A stretch of DNA of 64,000 bases from CAISIP01 sp963974265 (GCA_963974265.1 CAXBDR010000001.1:7158-71157); one strand, 5' to 3'; positions 52,672 to 61,981 are shown, counted from the stretch's first letter. Notes: generated from the letters alone by a model not told the origin. Numbers and translations are program-made.

Positions 52672-53544
52672 TCATGCCAGGCCCTCGGCCAGTGCCTCGA
52701 ACACCACCCGGATGCGCCGCGCGGTGCGCAATTCGCGGTGGGTCACCAGCCAGATCGGGAAACGCACCGGCGGCACCTCGTCGAGCACGCGCACGATCCC
52801 AGGAGTCATGCGGGCGACCTCGTCCATCATGGCGCCAATGCCCAGGCCCTCGCGCACCAACGCCCAGTGGGCCACCGAGTGATCCGAGAAGCAGCTGAAG
52901 TTCGCCTCCTGCAGCGGCAGGCCGTGCTGGCGCAGGTAGTCCAGGTACTGGCCCGCGCGGTCCGAGCCCACGAAGGGCGCACGGGCCGCGTCCTGGGTGC
53001 CGCGGGGGTGGCCATGCACCTTCACCCAGTCCTGCGACGCATAGAAGCCGGCCGTGGCCTCGCGGATCAAGCGCGCAATCAGGTCCGGCTGCTCCGGCTT
53101 GACATGGCGGATGGCGATGTCGGCCTCGCGGCGCAGCAGGTCGCTCAGCGCATTGGTCGCGACCACCTCGATCGCAATGCCCGGCTCCCGCTCGCGCAAT
53201 TGCCGAACCAGCGGGGGCAACAGGTAGGCGGCCACCACATCGCTGGCCGACACCGACACCACGCCGCCCACCGCCTGCGAGCGGCCGGTGGCGGCCAGGC
53301 CGAGTGCCTCGGCGGCCGCGCCCATTGCGCGCGCGTGCTCCAGCAGATCCAGCCCGGTGGCGGTCAGCGCCATGGCCTTGCCCACCCGCTCGAACAACAC
53401 CACGCCCATGCGCTGCTCGATAGCCGCCACCTGGCGGCTCAAGGTGGGCTGGGTCAGGCCCAGTTTGCGCGCCGCGGCCGACAAGGAGCCGGTCTCGGCC
53501 GTCTCCAGAAAGGCCCGGAGCTGGTTCCAGTCGAGTTTTTCCAT
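52672..53544 (-). CDS. LysR family transcriptional regulator
   Basis: 290-residue LysR protein. The N-terminal HTH is WNQLRAFLETAETGSLSAAA with LTQPTLSRQVAAIEQRMGV, and the effector domain follows (VSVSASDVVAAYLLPPLVRQ). ATG 53544 (MEKLDWNQLR) is the standard start. It is divergent from the methyltransferase gene across 106 bp containing an A+T-rich ATAAATGTATATG stretch next to its start, a plausible promoter/operator for both. It may also control the downstream MFS gene. Confidence 0.92.
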   Translation of the reverse strand: MEKLDWNQLRAFLETAETGSLSAAARKLGLTQPTLSRQVAAIEQRMGVVLFERVGKAMALTATGLDLLEHARAMGAAAEALGLAATGRSQAVGGVVSVSASDVVAAYLLPPLVRQLREREPGIAIEVVATNALSDLLRREADIAIRHVKPEQPDLIARLIREATAGFYASQDWVKVHGHPRGTQDAARAPFVGSDRAGQYLDYLRQHGLPLQEANFSCFSDHSVAHWALVREGLGIGAMMDEVARMTPGIVRVLDEVPPVRFPIWLVTHRELRTARRIRVVFEALAEGLA

Positions 53545-53650
53545 GCATAAATGTATATGTTCACGACGGAATTCCGCAATTGCCTGTCGTTCTGCGCATG
53601 GGTAGCATGCTCGCATTCGTAATGACCACCAGCGGACCGCCGCGCCATCC

Positions 53651-54334
53651 ATGACCACCACCGCCACAAGCACTCCGATCGCGCAGTCCAGCGCGTCGTC
53701 CTCGCACAAGGCCCGCTTCTGGGACCGCATCGCGCGCAAATACGCCGCCGACCCGATCGCCGACACGGCAGGATACGAGAACACGCTGCAGCGCGTGCAA
53801 GCCTTGCTGTCCGCCGAGCAGCAGGTGCTGGAGATCGGCTGCGGCACCGGCAGCACCGCGCTGCGGCTGGCGCCGTTCACGCGTCACCTGCTGGCGACCG
53901 ACGTGTCGCCCGGCATGATCGCCATCGCACGCGAGAAGCTGGCGGCCCAGCCCGTGCCGCAGCTGAGTTTCGCCGTGGCCGACGCCGACGCACCGGCGGC
54001 CGGACAAACCGCATACGACGTGGTACTGGCCTTCAACCTGCTGCACCTGGTCGACGATCTCGACCGTGCGCTGCAACAGGCCACGCAGGCCTTGCGGCCG
54101 GGCGGCCTGCTGGTTTCCAAGACACCTTGCATCAGCCTGATGAACCCGCTCATTCCGTATCTCGCCTTGCCGGTGATGCGCATGATCGGCAAGGCGCCGC
54201 ATGTGTTGTGCTTCGACGCGAAAGAACTGCAGTCGGCCATCACCCGGCAGGGGCTGGAGATCGTCAGCCTCGAGTGGCACGGAACCCGTGGCAAGGATAT
54301 CCGGCCTTTCATCGTCGCGCGCAAGCCGGGTTGA
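53651..54334 (+). CDS. Class I SAM-dependent methyltransferase
   Basis: 227-residue methyltransferase. SAM-binding motif I is VLEIGCGTGSTALRLAPF, motif II/III lies around VADADAPAAGQTAYDVVLAFNLLHLVDD, and later comes LRPGGLLVSKTPC. It is a UbiE/Methyltransf_11-type enzyme; the acceptor is unknown. ATG 53651 is 106 bp from the divergent LysR start, and regulation by that protein is likely. The gap downstream to 54574 holds nothing I recognise. Confidence 0.88.
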   Translation: MTTTATSTPIAQSSASSSHKARFWDRIARKYAADPIADTAGYENTLQRVQALLSAEQQVLEIGCGTGSTALRLAPFTRHLLATDVSPGMIAIAREKLAAQPVPQLSFAVADADAPAAGQTAYDVVLAFNLLHLVDDLDRALQQATQALRPGGLLVSKTPCISLMNPLIPYLALPVMRMIGKAPHVLCFDAKELQSAITRQGLEIVSLEWHGTRGKDIRPFIVARKPG

Positions 54335-54574
54335 GCGGTGGGTCGCGGTGGGCCTGTCGTGCCATGCGACATGCGCCCGGCGACGCGATGCGTCGATGAT
54401 GTTGCCATCGTTGCGGCAACTCGACCTTGCAAGCATGTGCACGAACACGCGCATGTCGACGAAAGATCCATCGTCGGCGAGCGACCAAGGCGAGACGCTC
54501 CGGCGCAGGGAAAGCCAGGCTGACCATCGCTCGCGGTGACGCAGGCACAACGACGACATGCAGGCATTCAATCC

Positions 54575-55126
54575 ATGACACAGACAGACATCGAATTCGT
54601 TGAGCTGGAAGAGATCGACGAAGCACAACTCGTCACGCTCATGAACGACGCTCGGGTCCGCAGGCACTTGCCATTGCTCGCCGGCGAATTCTCGCGCGAC
54701 GATTGCCGCGCCTTCGTCGCGGCCAAGCGTCGGCTGTGGACGGAGCATGGCCAGGGTCCGTGGGCGATCCTCGTCCACGGGGAGTTCGCTGGCTGGGGCG
54801 GAGTCCAGCCCGAACACGGCGAGGCGGATCTGGCCCTGGTGCTCGACCCGCGTTTCTGGGGCTGGGGCGGGCCGATCTGCCGCGCGATCGTGGCGCGTGC
54901 GTTCGATCAGATGGAACTCGGCGCGATCACGGCGCTGCTGCCACCGAGCCGAGTGAACAGGCGGGCGATCACACGCCTGGGATTCGTCGAAGCGGGCCGT
55001 TCGATGATCGAGGGTCGGCCATTCATCCGTTTTCTCCTGGCCAACACGCGCCAACGCCGCGCGCCGGACCTGGCGGCGAGCCCGGATGATCGCGCAATGG
55101 CAGCGGACGAAGGCTCTGTTCGCTGA
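54575..55126 (+). CDS. GNAT family N-acetyltransferase (RimJ/RimL-like)
   Basis: 183-residue acetyltransferase. It has MNDARVRRHLPLLAGEFS, WAILVHGEFAGWGGVQPE and LGFVEAGRSMIEGRPFIRF, the usual GNAT order. A WGWGGPICRAI stretch stands where the Q/RxxGxG/A pyrophosphate loop should be, so the binding loop is atypical. ATG 54575 gives the compact form. Its last ~30 residues overlap tail-to-tail by 104 bp with the uracil-DNA glycosylase gene on the other strand, so one of the two C-termini may be non-conserved. Confidence 0.78.
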   Translation: MTQTDIEFVELEEIDEAQLVTLMNDARVRRHLPLLAGEFSRDDCRAFVAAKRRLWTEHGQGPWAILVHGEFAGWGGVQPEHGEADLALVLDPRFWGWGGPICRAIVARAFDQMELGAITALLPPSRVNRRAITRLGFVEAGRSMIEGRPFIRFLLANTRQRRAPDLAASPDDRAMAADEGSVR

Positions 55127-55715
55127 CGGCCCGATCGGCTCGCAAGACTTCGGCAATCAGGTTCCGCAATGCCGGGACCAGGTCGGCTTCGAACCACGGA
55201 TTGCGGCGCAGCCACGCGATATTCCTTGGACTGGGATGCGGAAGCGGCACCATGCGCGGCCAATAGGTCCGCCACGACCGAACCCGTTCCGTCAAGGACG
55301 AACCTTGTTCCGCGAAGTGGTACCTCTGCGCATATTGACCGAGGACCAGAGTTATCTCTCGATGCCTCAATTGTCTGAGCAGCGGCTCTCGCCATGTCAC
55401 GGCACACTCGGGTCGTGGCGGCAGATCGCCCGATCTTCCCGTGCCGGGAAAACAGAAACCCATTGGCAGAATCGCGAACTGCCTGGGATCGTAGAACTCG
55501 TCGCGCGTCACCCCCAGCCACTCGCGCAAGCGATCTCCGCTGGCGTCGTCAAACGGAATGCCGGAGCGGTGAACCTTGTTGCCTGGAGCCTGCCCTGCGA
55601 TCAAGACCCTTGATGTCGGATGCAGCTGGACGACCGGTCGCGGGCCAAGCGGCAAATGGTCCTTGCAGATCGTGCAGGCACGTACTTCCTTCAGCAGGGA
55701 CGAGAAGGAAGTCAT
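55023..55715 (-). CDS. Uracil-DNA glycosylase family protein
   Basis: 230-residue member of the UDG superfamily. The N-terminal CTICKDHLPLGPRPVV has the two cysteines of an Fe-S-type UDG start, but the rest of that cluster is not obvious. Motif A is LIAGQAPGNKVHRSG and motif B is PLPHPSPRN (HPS). The order and length match the small-uracil-glycosylase-like proteins annotated as uracil-DNA glycosylase family. It would remove damaged bases from DNA. ATG 55715 is chosen to start at the domain. It overlaps the GNAT gene at the 3' ends by 104 bp. Confidence 0.83.
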   Translation of the reverse strand: MTSFSSLLKEVRACTICKDHLPLGPRPVVQLHPTSRVLIAGQAPGNKVHRSGIPFDDASGDRLREWLGVTRDEFYDPRQFAILPMGFCFPGTGRSGDLPPRPECAVTWREPLLRQLRHREITLVLGQYAQRYHFAEQGSSLTERVRSWRTYWPRMVPLPHPSPRNIAWLRRNPWFEADLVPALRNLIAEVLRADRAVSEQSLRPLPLRDHPGSPPGPARGVGACWPGENG

Positions 55716-55766
55716 TCCCGCGGCGTCACCGGTCGGCATCCATGATCCAGCCACAAGGCACCCCAC

Positions 55767-56747
55767 TCATGCATCGACCCAGTCGATCGGTTGCTCTGCG
55801 GCGACGCCGTCGGCAATTCCATCGGATCCGCAATGGGGAGCTTCGCTCGAAGCACGGGCCGCTTGCCATGGCTGGAGCCACACGCGCTCGAAGATGTCCA
55901 CGTCAACCGGCCGGCTGAAGATGTATCCCTGGATTTCGTCACAACACGCGTGACGCAGAAAGTCCAGTTGCCGCACATGCTCGACGCCCTCAGCCACGAC
56001 CTTGATGTCGAGTGACCGTCCGAGTTGCACGATGGCATTGCATACGGCATTGGCATGTGGATCGACGCCGAGATCGTCGATCAGTGACTTGTCGATTTTC
56101 AGCGCATCGACCTGGAAGCGCCGCAAGTAGGCGAGTGACGAAAAACCGGTTCCGAAATCGTCGATCGACACTGGAACCCCGACCATGCGCAATTCGCCAA
56201 GGACGGCTTCTGTGCGAGCGGCATCTCGCATCGCCGTCGACTCGGTCACTTCCAGTTCGATCAAACCCGTTGGCAGATGATAGTCTGAACGCAATCGCTC
56301 CAGTTGCACGGGAAGTTTGCTGCCGGCGAACTGACGCGCCGAGAGGTTCACCGCCAAGCCGATGGCGCGGCCGTAACGCGCCAACCAAGCAGAGAGGGTT
56401 CGTGCCGCGGTCTCGAGCATGAAGTCGCCAAGCGGCTCGATGAGCCCGGTAACCTCGGCAATGGGAATGAACTGGCCCGGCGGTACGAGGCCGCGCCGCG
56501 GGTGACACCAACGGGCCAGTATCTCCGCCCCGGCAAGACTGACGCCGCCACCCGGTACGAACTTCATGCGCGGTTGAATCGCGGCGAAGAGTTCTCCGTT
56601 GCGCAAGCCGCGTTCCAGTTCGCCCGCAAGAACGCTCGCCTCGCGCGCCCATGCCGCATAGTCTGGCGAGAGCATCGCCCACGCGCCAAGGTCGAAGCGG
56701 TCGTCCCCGGCGAGCGTGCCGGGCGATTGGGAAATGGCAAAAGTCAC
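55767..56747 (-). CDS. EAL domain cyclic-di-GMP phosphodiesterase
   Basis: 326-residue protein made almost wholly of an EAL domain with no membrane segment or GGDEF domain. The EAL triplet reads EIL (GAEILARW, residues 74-80), keeping the metal-binding Glu. Other active-site residues are present: Asn in VNLSARQFA, Glu in LELEVTEST-like ELEVTEST, DDFGTG, the Lys of KIDKSLIDD and Glu in VVAEGVEH. It should hydrolyse c-di-GMP to pGpG. It lies just upstream of the AhpD-like gene's end, on the same strand. Confidence 0.9.
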   Translation of the reverse strand: MTFAISQSPGTLAGDDRFDLGAWAMLSPDYAAWAREASVLAGELERGLRNGELFAAIQPRMKFVPGGGVSLAGAEILARWCHPRRGLVPPGQFIPIAEVTGLIEPLGDFMLETAARTLSAWLARYGRAIGLAVNLSARQFAGSKLPVQLERLRSDYHLPTGLIELEVTESTAMRDAARTEAVLGELRMVGVPVSIDDFGTGFSSLAYLRRFQVDALKIDKSLIDDLGVDPHANAVCNAIVQLGRSLDIKVVAEGVEHVRQLDFLRHACCDEIQGYIFSRPVDVDIFERVWLQPWQAARASSEAPHCGSDGIADGVAAEQPIDWVDA

Positions 56748-56762
56748 GACGCGCTCCTTCGT

Positions 56763-57308
56763 CTATGCTGCCAGCTTCAATTGCACGGGAGGGAAGTCCA
56801 CTTCCGTACGCGCCACATTGTTGGCGTAGTTTGTGAGCGTGGTCGCCGCCGTATGCGCCACGACCTCAAGCATGTCTTCATCCGAAAGCCCGGATTGTCG
56901 ATACGTGTCGATTGCCGCGGGTTCGATGTGTCCACGCTTGTCCACCAACTCGCGCGCAAACGCGGCGAGTGCGCCTGAGCGCGGCTTCGTACCGTGACCG
57001 GCGCGCGCCTGCAGCGTTTCCGCCTCGCTCAGGCCGGCCTTTGCGCCGAGCAAGGTATGCGCACTCACGCAATACGCGCAACCGTTGGCCTGCGACACCG
57101 AGAGCGCAACAATCTCGCGTTCCGCGGCGTTCAATCGCCCGCTGACAAGCGCGTCATTCACGGCGAGCAACGCCTTCAACGCGGCTGGCGCGCGCGCAAG
57201 CGTGGAAAACAGATTCGGCACCATGCCGAGTTTCGCCCTGACCGCGGCGAGAGTCACGGCGACGTCCGCGTCTGCATGGGACGTTGTGATGGGAGCAATT
57301 TGCGACAT
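56763..57308 (-). CDS. Carboxymuconolactone decarboxylase/AhpD-like protein
   Basis: 181-residue all-helical protein with the peroxidase-related motif NGCAYCVSAHTLLGAKAG (CxxC...H), as in AhpD-type alkylhydroperoxidases. The early LGMVPNLFSTLARAPAAL segment is typical for this subgroup. It probably reduces peroxides or disulfides. ATG 57308 has GGGAAA upstream. It is co-directional with the YHS gene 92 bp upstream, and both are divergent from the AraC gene, suggesting a stress-response unit. Confidence 0.87.
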   Translation of the reverse strand: MSQIAPITTSHADADVAVTLAAVRAKLGMVPNLFSTLARAPAALKALLAVNDALVSGRLNAAEREIVALSVSQANGCAYCVSAHTLLGAKAGLSEAETLQARAGHGTKPRSGALAAFARELVDKRGHIEPAAIDTYRQSGLSDEDMLEVVAHTAATTLTNYANNVARTEVDFPPVQLKLAA

Positions 57309-57400
57309 TTCAATGATTTCCCAGATGGGGTCCGTATCGGACAAGAGTCGAAGATGGAATGCGGGCGCGCCCATCGTGTGCGCGCCCACAAGTCGATGGT

Positions 57401-57883
57401 CTACAGCTTGCTGGAAGCCGTGTGCTGAATCCTGGCCCATTGCGCTTTCGCCTTTGCAATGGTGCCGGCACGATCCTTCTGGAACATCTTGAAGATGTCC
57501 TCGTTCAGGAACACATACAGCTTGCCGTTCTCGATTGCGGCGTAACGCGGGTCGCCGTCGAACTTCTTTCCAACCGAGACACCGAACGTGCAGAAGCCGC
57601 CATTTTCCGGCGCGTACTTTTCCGGCGTTGCCTTGAACGCCTCCAGGTTCGACGGGGAGGCGAAGTAGTAGGCGACGCCATCGTGTACGGCGGTGTACTT
57701 TGCCGTGCCGTCGATGCGGTTGCCGATATCGACAAATGCGACAGGGTCGACGCCATGCAGGCCAAGCGGCGCGCCGACGGCAGTGAGGCCCGGCACCGTG
57801 TTGTGTTCGTCTGCGGCGAACGAGTTGCCGGTGGCGAAGGCGGCACACAGCGCAAGCGCCACGATGCTGCGTTTTCCGTTCAT
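57401..57883 (-). CDS. Exported YHS domain protein
   Basis: 160-residue protein with a ~22-residue signal peptide (to GNSFAAD) and a YHS domain: GLHGVDPVAFVD, YYFASPSNLEAFKATPEKYAP, GGFCTFGVSVGKKF. YHS proteins are often metal-binding; the single Cys here (GGFC) is conserved. The periplasmic role is not known. AAGGAA lies 7 bp upstream of ATG 57883. It begins the unit divergent from the AraC regulator and is followed by the AhpD-like gene. Confidence 0.85.
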   Translation of the reverse strand: MNGKRSIVALALCAAFATGNSFAADEHNTVPGLTAVGAPLGLHGVDPVAFVDIGNRIDGTAKYTAVHDGVAYYFASPSNLEAFKATPEKYAPENGGFCTFGVSVGKKFDGDPRYAAIENGKLYVFLNEDIFKMFQKDRAGTIAKAKAQWARIQHTASSKL

Positions 57884-57953
57884 GGTGATTCCTTTCAAGG
57901 TTTGGGGAGCTAGCCGACCAAGTTGTCGACAGGAGCGATTCTGCATGGGAGAA

Positions 57954-57980
57954 TCGGACGATTGTTTAACGATAGTCCGA
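57954..57980. promoter_or_regulatory. Inverted repeat before the AraC gene, candidate operator
   Basis: TCGGAC (57954-57959) and GTCCGA (57975-57980) form a 6-bp inverted repeat with a 15-bp A+T-rich spacer, ending two bases before the AraC start at 57983. Inside are direct GAT repeats. It could be the AraC-type site controlling the divergent YHS gene and itself; overlap with the start suggests autorepression. Confidence 0.4.
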
Positions 57981-57982
57981 AT

Positions 57983-58870
57983 ATGTCATCAGATCGTCCG
58001 GAAACATCTCCACACCACGATCCTCTGTCTCCCCTACTTGCTCACTTCTTTGCGCGAGCGAGCGTGTTTTTTACGGGCAATCTGTGCGGGCGCGTCGGCT
58101 TCGGTGCCGCGGGAGGCTACTTGCACCTGCTTCGCTCGGGCCGCATGGATCTGCATGATGCGAGCGGGTACCGATCCACGCTCGAAAAGCCGTCGCTCGT
58201 TTTCTATTCCCGCCCACTCAAGCACTGGATCGACACGGATCCGGCATCGGGTGCCGACCTCGCTTGCGCAACCGTGTTGTTCGACAACATGGCGTTCAAT
58301 CCGATCACGCAGGCATTGCCCGCACGCTTCGTCTGCGATCTATCGGAACTCGACAGCGCCGGCGCGTCCATCGAACTGCTTTTCGGGGAGGCATTTGCCT
58401 CGCGTCCTGCCCGGCAGGAAGCCTTGAATCGCTTGTTCGAGATCGTGCTCATCGAATTGCTGCGTACAGCGGTGCGGCGCGGAGATGCTTGCGCGGGTTT
58501 CCTGCGCGGCCTGGCACACCCGCGCCTGGTGAAAACCTTGGGCGCCATCCACACCGATCCCGGCCGCGCCTGGAGTCTGGCGGAAATGTCGACGCTGGCC
58601 GGAATGTCGAGAAGCAGTTTCGCCGAGACCTTCCGCAAGGAAGTGGGCGAAACGCCCCTGAACTACCTCACGCACTGGCGCGTTTCGGTGGCGCAGGCCA
58701 TGCTCAAGAAAGGCACATCGCTGAAGGCGATATCGGGCGAAGTTGGTTATGCCAGTCACGCGGGATTCCTGCGCGCGTTCCGGCAGGTCACAGGCATGGC
58801 GCCCCGGGAATGGTTGTACTCGGCAGCTGCCGCGCCACCGCCACCACTAGGCAATCCGGTCGAGCCCTAG
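57983..58870 (+). CDS. AraC family regulator with cupin-type sensor domain
   Basis: 295-residue regulator: an N-terminal cupin-like (AraC_binding_2/Cupin_6) domain with FARASVFFTGNLCGRVGF and YRSTLEKPSLVFYSRP, and a C-terminal double HTH (LAEMSTLAGMSRSSFAETFR; AISGEVGYASHAGFLRAFR). ATG 57983 is chosen; an earlier TTG at 57923 would lie before the inverted repeat. Divergent from the YHS/AhpD-like pair, which it probably activates, possibly in response to an oxidant or aldehyde. Confidence 0.87.
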   Translation: MSSDRPETSPHHDPLSPLLAHFFARASVFFTGNLCGRVGFGAAGGYLHLLRSGRMDLHDASGYRSTLEKPSLVFYSRPLKHWIDTDPASGADLACATVLFDNMAFNPITQALPARFVCDLSELDSAGASIELLFGEAFASRPARQEALNRLFEIVLIELLRTAVRRGDACAGFLRGLAHPRLVKTLGAIHTDPGRAWSLAEMSTLAGMSRSSFAETFRKEVGETPLNYLTHWRVSVAQAMLKKGTSLKAISGEVGYASHAGFLRAFRQVTGMAPREWLYSAAAAPPPPLGNPVEP

Positions 58871-58937
58871 GAAAACACGATGCGGCACCATGGATGCGCC
58901 GCCCGACCATACGTTGCGCCAACGGCGTGCATTGCCT

Positions 58938-60881
58938 TCAACTGGGAGGAAAGACGCCCCCCGTCACGCCGGTCGCCATCGGGCTCGAGCCAGTACCGTG
59001 TCCCCCGGGCGCCTCGTCGTCCACCGGATCCTCCGCCAGGAACCCACCCGACTGCCGCGCCCACATGCGCGCATAGTGCCCACCGCGCTGCAGCAGTTCC
59101 TGGTGCGTGCCCTGCTCGACGATGCGCCCGGCGTCCATCACCACCAGCCGGTCCATGCGCGCGATCGTGCTCAGGCGGTGCGCGATCGCGATCACGGTCT
59201 TGCCTTCCATCAGCGTGACCAGCTGCTCCTGGATCGCGGCCTCGATCTCGCTGTCCAGCGCGGACGTGGCCTCGTCCAGGATCAGGATCGGCGCGTCCTT
59301 GAGCAGCACCCGGGCCAGTGCGATGCGCTGGCGCTGACCGCCCGACAACTTGACGCCACGCTCGCCGGCATGGGCCTCGTAGCCGCTGCGGCCGGCCCAG
59401 TCGCGCAGTTCGGCAATGAAGCCGTCGGCATGGGCGCGCTGGGCGGCGGCGTGCACCTGGTCCTCGGTGGCGTCGGGCCGGCCGTAACGGATGTTCGCCG
59501 CGATCGAGCGGTGCAGCAGCGAGGTATCCTGCGTCACCATGCCGATGGCCGCGCGCAGGCTTTCCTGGGTCACGTCGCGCAGGTCCTGGCCGTCGATCGT
59601 GATGCTGCCGCCTTCGACGTCGTAGAAACGCAGCAACAGGTTGACCAGGGTGGACTTGCCGGCGCCGGAGCGCCCCACCAGACCCACGCGTTCACCCGGC
59701 CGGATATGCAGGTCCAGCCGTTCCAGCACGGCGCGCCCGCCCTGCGGCTTCTGGCCGTAGCTGAAGTCGACCGCGTCGAACCGGATCTCGCCCCGCGTCA
59801 CCTGCAAGGCGCGGGCCTGCGGCCGGTCGACCATGCTGTGCGGCACGGCGATGGTCTGCATGCCTTCCTGCACCACGCCGACATTCTCGAAGATGCCCGT
59901 CACCTCCCAGCTGACCCAGCCCGCCATGTTGGCGATCTGCCAGACCAGCGGCAGGCTGGTGGCCACCACCGCCGGGCTGATCGCCTGGCCGTGCCACAAC
60001 CACACGGCCACGCCGGCCGTGCCCACCACCAGCAAGGCGTTGAGCGCCGTCAGCGTGGCCATGAACCGCGTCGTCATGCGCATGTGCGCGGCGATGCGGA
60101 CGCGATGCGCGTCCATTGAATCGCGCACATAGGCATCCTCGTCGCGGGCACGCGCGAACAGCTTGACCGTCATGATGTTGGTGTAGCTGTCGACGACCCG
60201 GCCCATGACCAGCGAACGCGCCTCGCTGCTCGAGCGCGACAAGTCGCGCATGCGCGGCACGAAGATGCGCAGGAACAGCAGGAATCCGGCCAGCCAGCAG
60301 ACCATGGGCAGCGCCAGGCGCCAGTCGAACGCCAGCATCATCACCAGCGCGCTGATGCCGTAGACCAGGATGTACCAGACCGCCCGCACCGACGCCACGA
60401 CGCTCTCGCGCAGCGCGTTGGCCGTCTGCATCACCCGGTTGGCCAGCCGGCCGGCGAAGTCGTTCTGGAAAAACGGGCTGCCCTGGCGCACCACGTGCCA
60501 GTGGCTCTGCCAGCGGATCAACGTGGTCACGCCGGGAATCACCGCGTTGTTGCGCACCATGCTGTCGAGCATGATCATCAGCGGCCGCCCGACCAGCAGC
60601 ACCAGCGCGATGCCGGCCAGCATCGGCCACTGCTGGCGCAGCGCCAGCGCCGGGTCGGTCGCCGCCATCAGGCCGACCAGGCGCCCGAGCAGCACCGGCA
60701 TCAGGATGTCGATCATGGCCACGCCCAGGCCGGTCACCAGCATCGCCAGGTACAGGCCACGCGTCTGGCGCATGTAATGCCAGTAGAACCCCAGCAGGTC
60801 CGCGGGTGGACCCTGGTTGATGGTCGCCGCGGGTGCGGCGATGTCGCGCACGCGCGACTCGAAGAACGAGAACAGCTTCAT
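58938..60881 (-). CDS. ABC exporter, fused permease-ATPase
   Basis: 647-residue half-transporter. Residues ~1-350 contain a six-helix transmembrane domain (GLYLAMLVTGLGVAMIDILM, ALMIMLAFDW-like segments); the ATPase follows with Walker A GRSGAGKSTLV, signature LSGGQRQRIALA, Walker B ILILDEATSALDSE and switch His AIAHRLSTIA. It would work as a homodimer, exporting a lipid, drug or peptide. No accessory protein or prepeptide gene is visible. ATG 60881 is 55 bp after the LytTR gene in the same direction, indicating an operon. Confidence 0.92.
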   Translation of the reverse strand: MKLFSFFESRVRDIAAPAATINQGPPADLLGFYWHYMRQTRGLYLAMLVTGLGVAMIDILMPVLLGRLVGLMAATDPALALRQQWPMLAGIALVLLVGRPLMIMLDSMVRNNAVIPGVTTLIRWQSHWHVVRQGSPFFQNDFAGRLANRVMQTANALRESVVASVRAVWYILVYGISALVMMLAFDWRLALPMVCWLAGFLLFLRIFVPRMRDLSRSSSEARSLVMGRVVDSYTNIMTVKLFARARDEDAYVRDSMDAHRVRIAAHMRMTTRFMATLTALNALLVVGTAGVAVWLWHGQAISPAVVATSLPLVWQIANMAGWVSWEVTGIFENVGVVQEGMQTIAVPHSMVDRPQARALQVTRGEIRFDAVDFSYGQKPQGGRAVLERLDLHIRPGERVGLVGRSGAGKSTLVNLLLRFYDVEGGSITIDGQDLRDVTQESLRAAIGMVTQDTSLLHRSIAANIRYGRPDATEDQVHAAAQRAHADGFIAELRDWAGRSGYEAHAGERGVKLSGGQRQRIALARVLLKDAPILILDEATSALDSEIEAAIQEQLVTLMEGKTVIAIAHRLSTIARMDRLVVMDAGRIVEQGTHQELLQRGGHYARMWARQSGGFLAEDPVDDEAPGGHGTGSSPMATGVTGGVFPPS

Positions 60882-60936
60882 GCGAGACCTTCGCGCCGCG
60901 CATGGCGGCAGTTGCCCTCGGCGCGGCCCGGCGGCG

Positions 60937-61860
60937 TCATGCCGGCTCCGATGCGGGCTGGCGCGACGGGTCGAGTGCATTGCGATAACGCCGGCTGCAG
61001 GGCAGCTGCGAGCCGTCGCGCATGCGCAAGCGGGCGTCGCCGCTGTCCAGCGGTTCGATTTCCGCGATGTGGTCCAGGTTGACCAGGTAGCTGCGGTGCA
61101 CCTGCACGAAACGCTGCGAATCGAGCTGGCGCGCGAACTCCGCCAGCGTGGAGCGCAGCAGGTAGTCGTGGCCGCTGACGCGCAGGCCGACATAGTTGGC
61201 CTGGGCCTGCACCCATGCGATGTCCGATGCCGCGATCAGGAACTCCTTGCGCAGCTTGCGCACCAGGAATCGCTCGGGGCGGACGGACGCAGCCGGTGCC
61301 GGGGCCTTGCCCCCAGCGGGCGATGCGGCGACCGCGCCAGCTGGCTCGGGTGCATCGAGCACCCGTGCCTCGCCCTGCAGGCGCAGCAGCAGGAACCGGT
61401 ACGCCGTCAACGTACCGACGATCAGCATGTAGGCCCGCACGTCCTTCATGTATTCATACAGCCAGCCGCCCAGCCAGGGGCCAAAGGTATAGGTCTCGCC
61501 CAGCATCGCATGCACGCCGACCCGGATCGCCACCATGCCCGTCACGTGCAACAGGCTGAACACCACGCTGCCGGCCAGGTGCCACGGCAGATGCCGGCGC
61601 AAGGTGTCCCAATGCAGCGGAAACCGCCGGTTCCAGGCCACGATGGCCGGTATCAGCAACAACACCATCAGGTGGCTCGACGCCTCCCAGAGCACCGGCG
61701 ACCACCAGGCCTGCAAGCGCCCCACCGCGCGCATGTCGACCAGGGTCACGACCGTGTTCAGCACGCCCTGCAGACCGACGACGGCGATCCAGAACAGCAC
61801 CTCCACGGGCCGCTGCACGGCCCGGTAACGCTCCAGCCAGGAGGGTGAGGTGTTGTCCAT
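60937..61860 (-). CDS. LytTR family regulator with N-terminal membrane region
   Basis: 307-residue protein: about four transmembrane helices in residues 1-165 (VEVLFWIAVVGLQGVLNTVV; HLMVLLLIPAIVAWN; LAGSVVFSLLHVTGMVAI; YMLIVGTLTAYRFLLLRL), a Pro/Ala linker, and a C-terminal LytTR DNA-binding domain (FLIAASDIAWVQAQANYVGL; FVQVHRSYLVNLDHIAEI). No receiver or kinase domain, so membrane sensing is directly joined to DNA binding. It may control the ABC exporter downstream. Start ATG 61860, divergent from the acyltransferase gene. Confidence 0.88.
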   Translation of the reverse strand: MDNTSPSWLERYRAVQRPVEVLFWIAVVGLQGVLNTVVTLVDMRAVGRLQAWWSPVLWEASSHLMVLLLIPAIVAWNRRFPLHWDTLRRHLPWHLAGSVVFSLLHVTGMVAIRVGVHAMLGETYTFGPWLGGWLYEYMKDVRAYMLIVGTLTAYRFLLLRLQGEARVLDAPEPAGAVAASPAGGKAPAPAASVRPERFLVRKLRKEFLIAASDIAWVQAQANYVGLRVSGHDYLLRSTLAEFARQLDSQRFVQVHRSYLVNLDHIAEIEPLDSGDARLRMRDGSQLPCSRRYRNALDPSRQPASEPA

Positions 61861-61981
61861 GCACGAAGTCTAGGGCCTGCGCACGCCGCTTCGTCCCTGT
61901 CTGCCACCGCTCGTCCCGGCCTGGCCGGGGACCGTCCCACGACCGCACCACGGCGACACCGGTGCTTGAAAAATCCGCGCC

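Noticed and set aside
54335..54574. Possible gene in the gap after the methyltransferase
   Set aside because: Open frames exist on both strands but none has a family match or a ribosome site.
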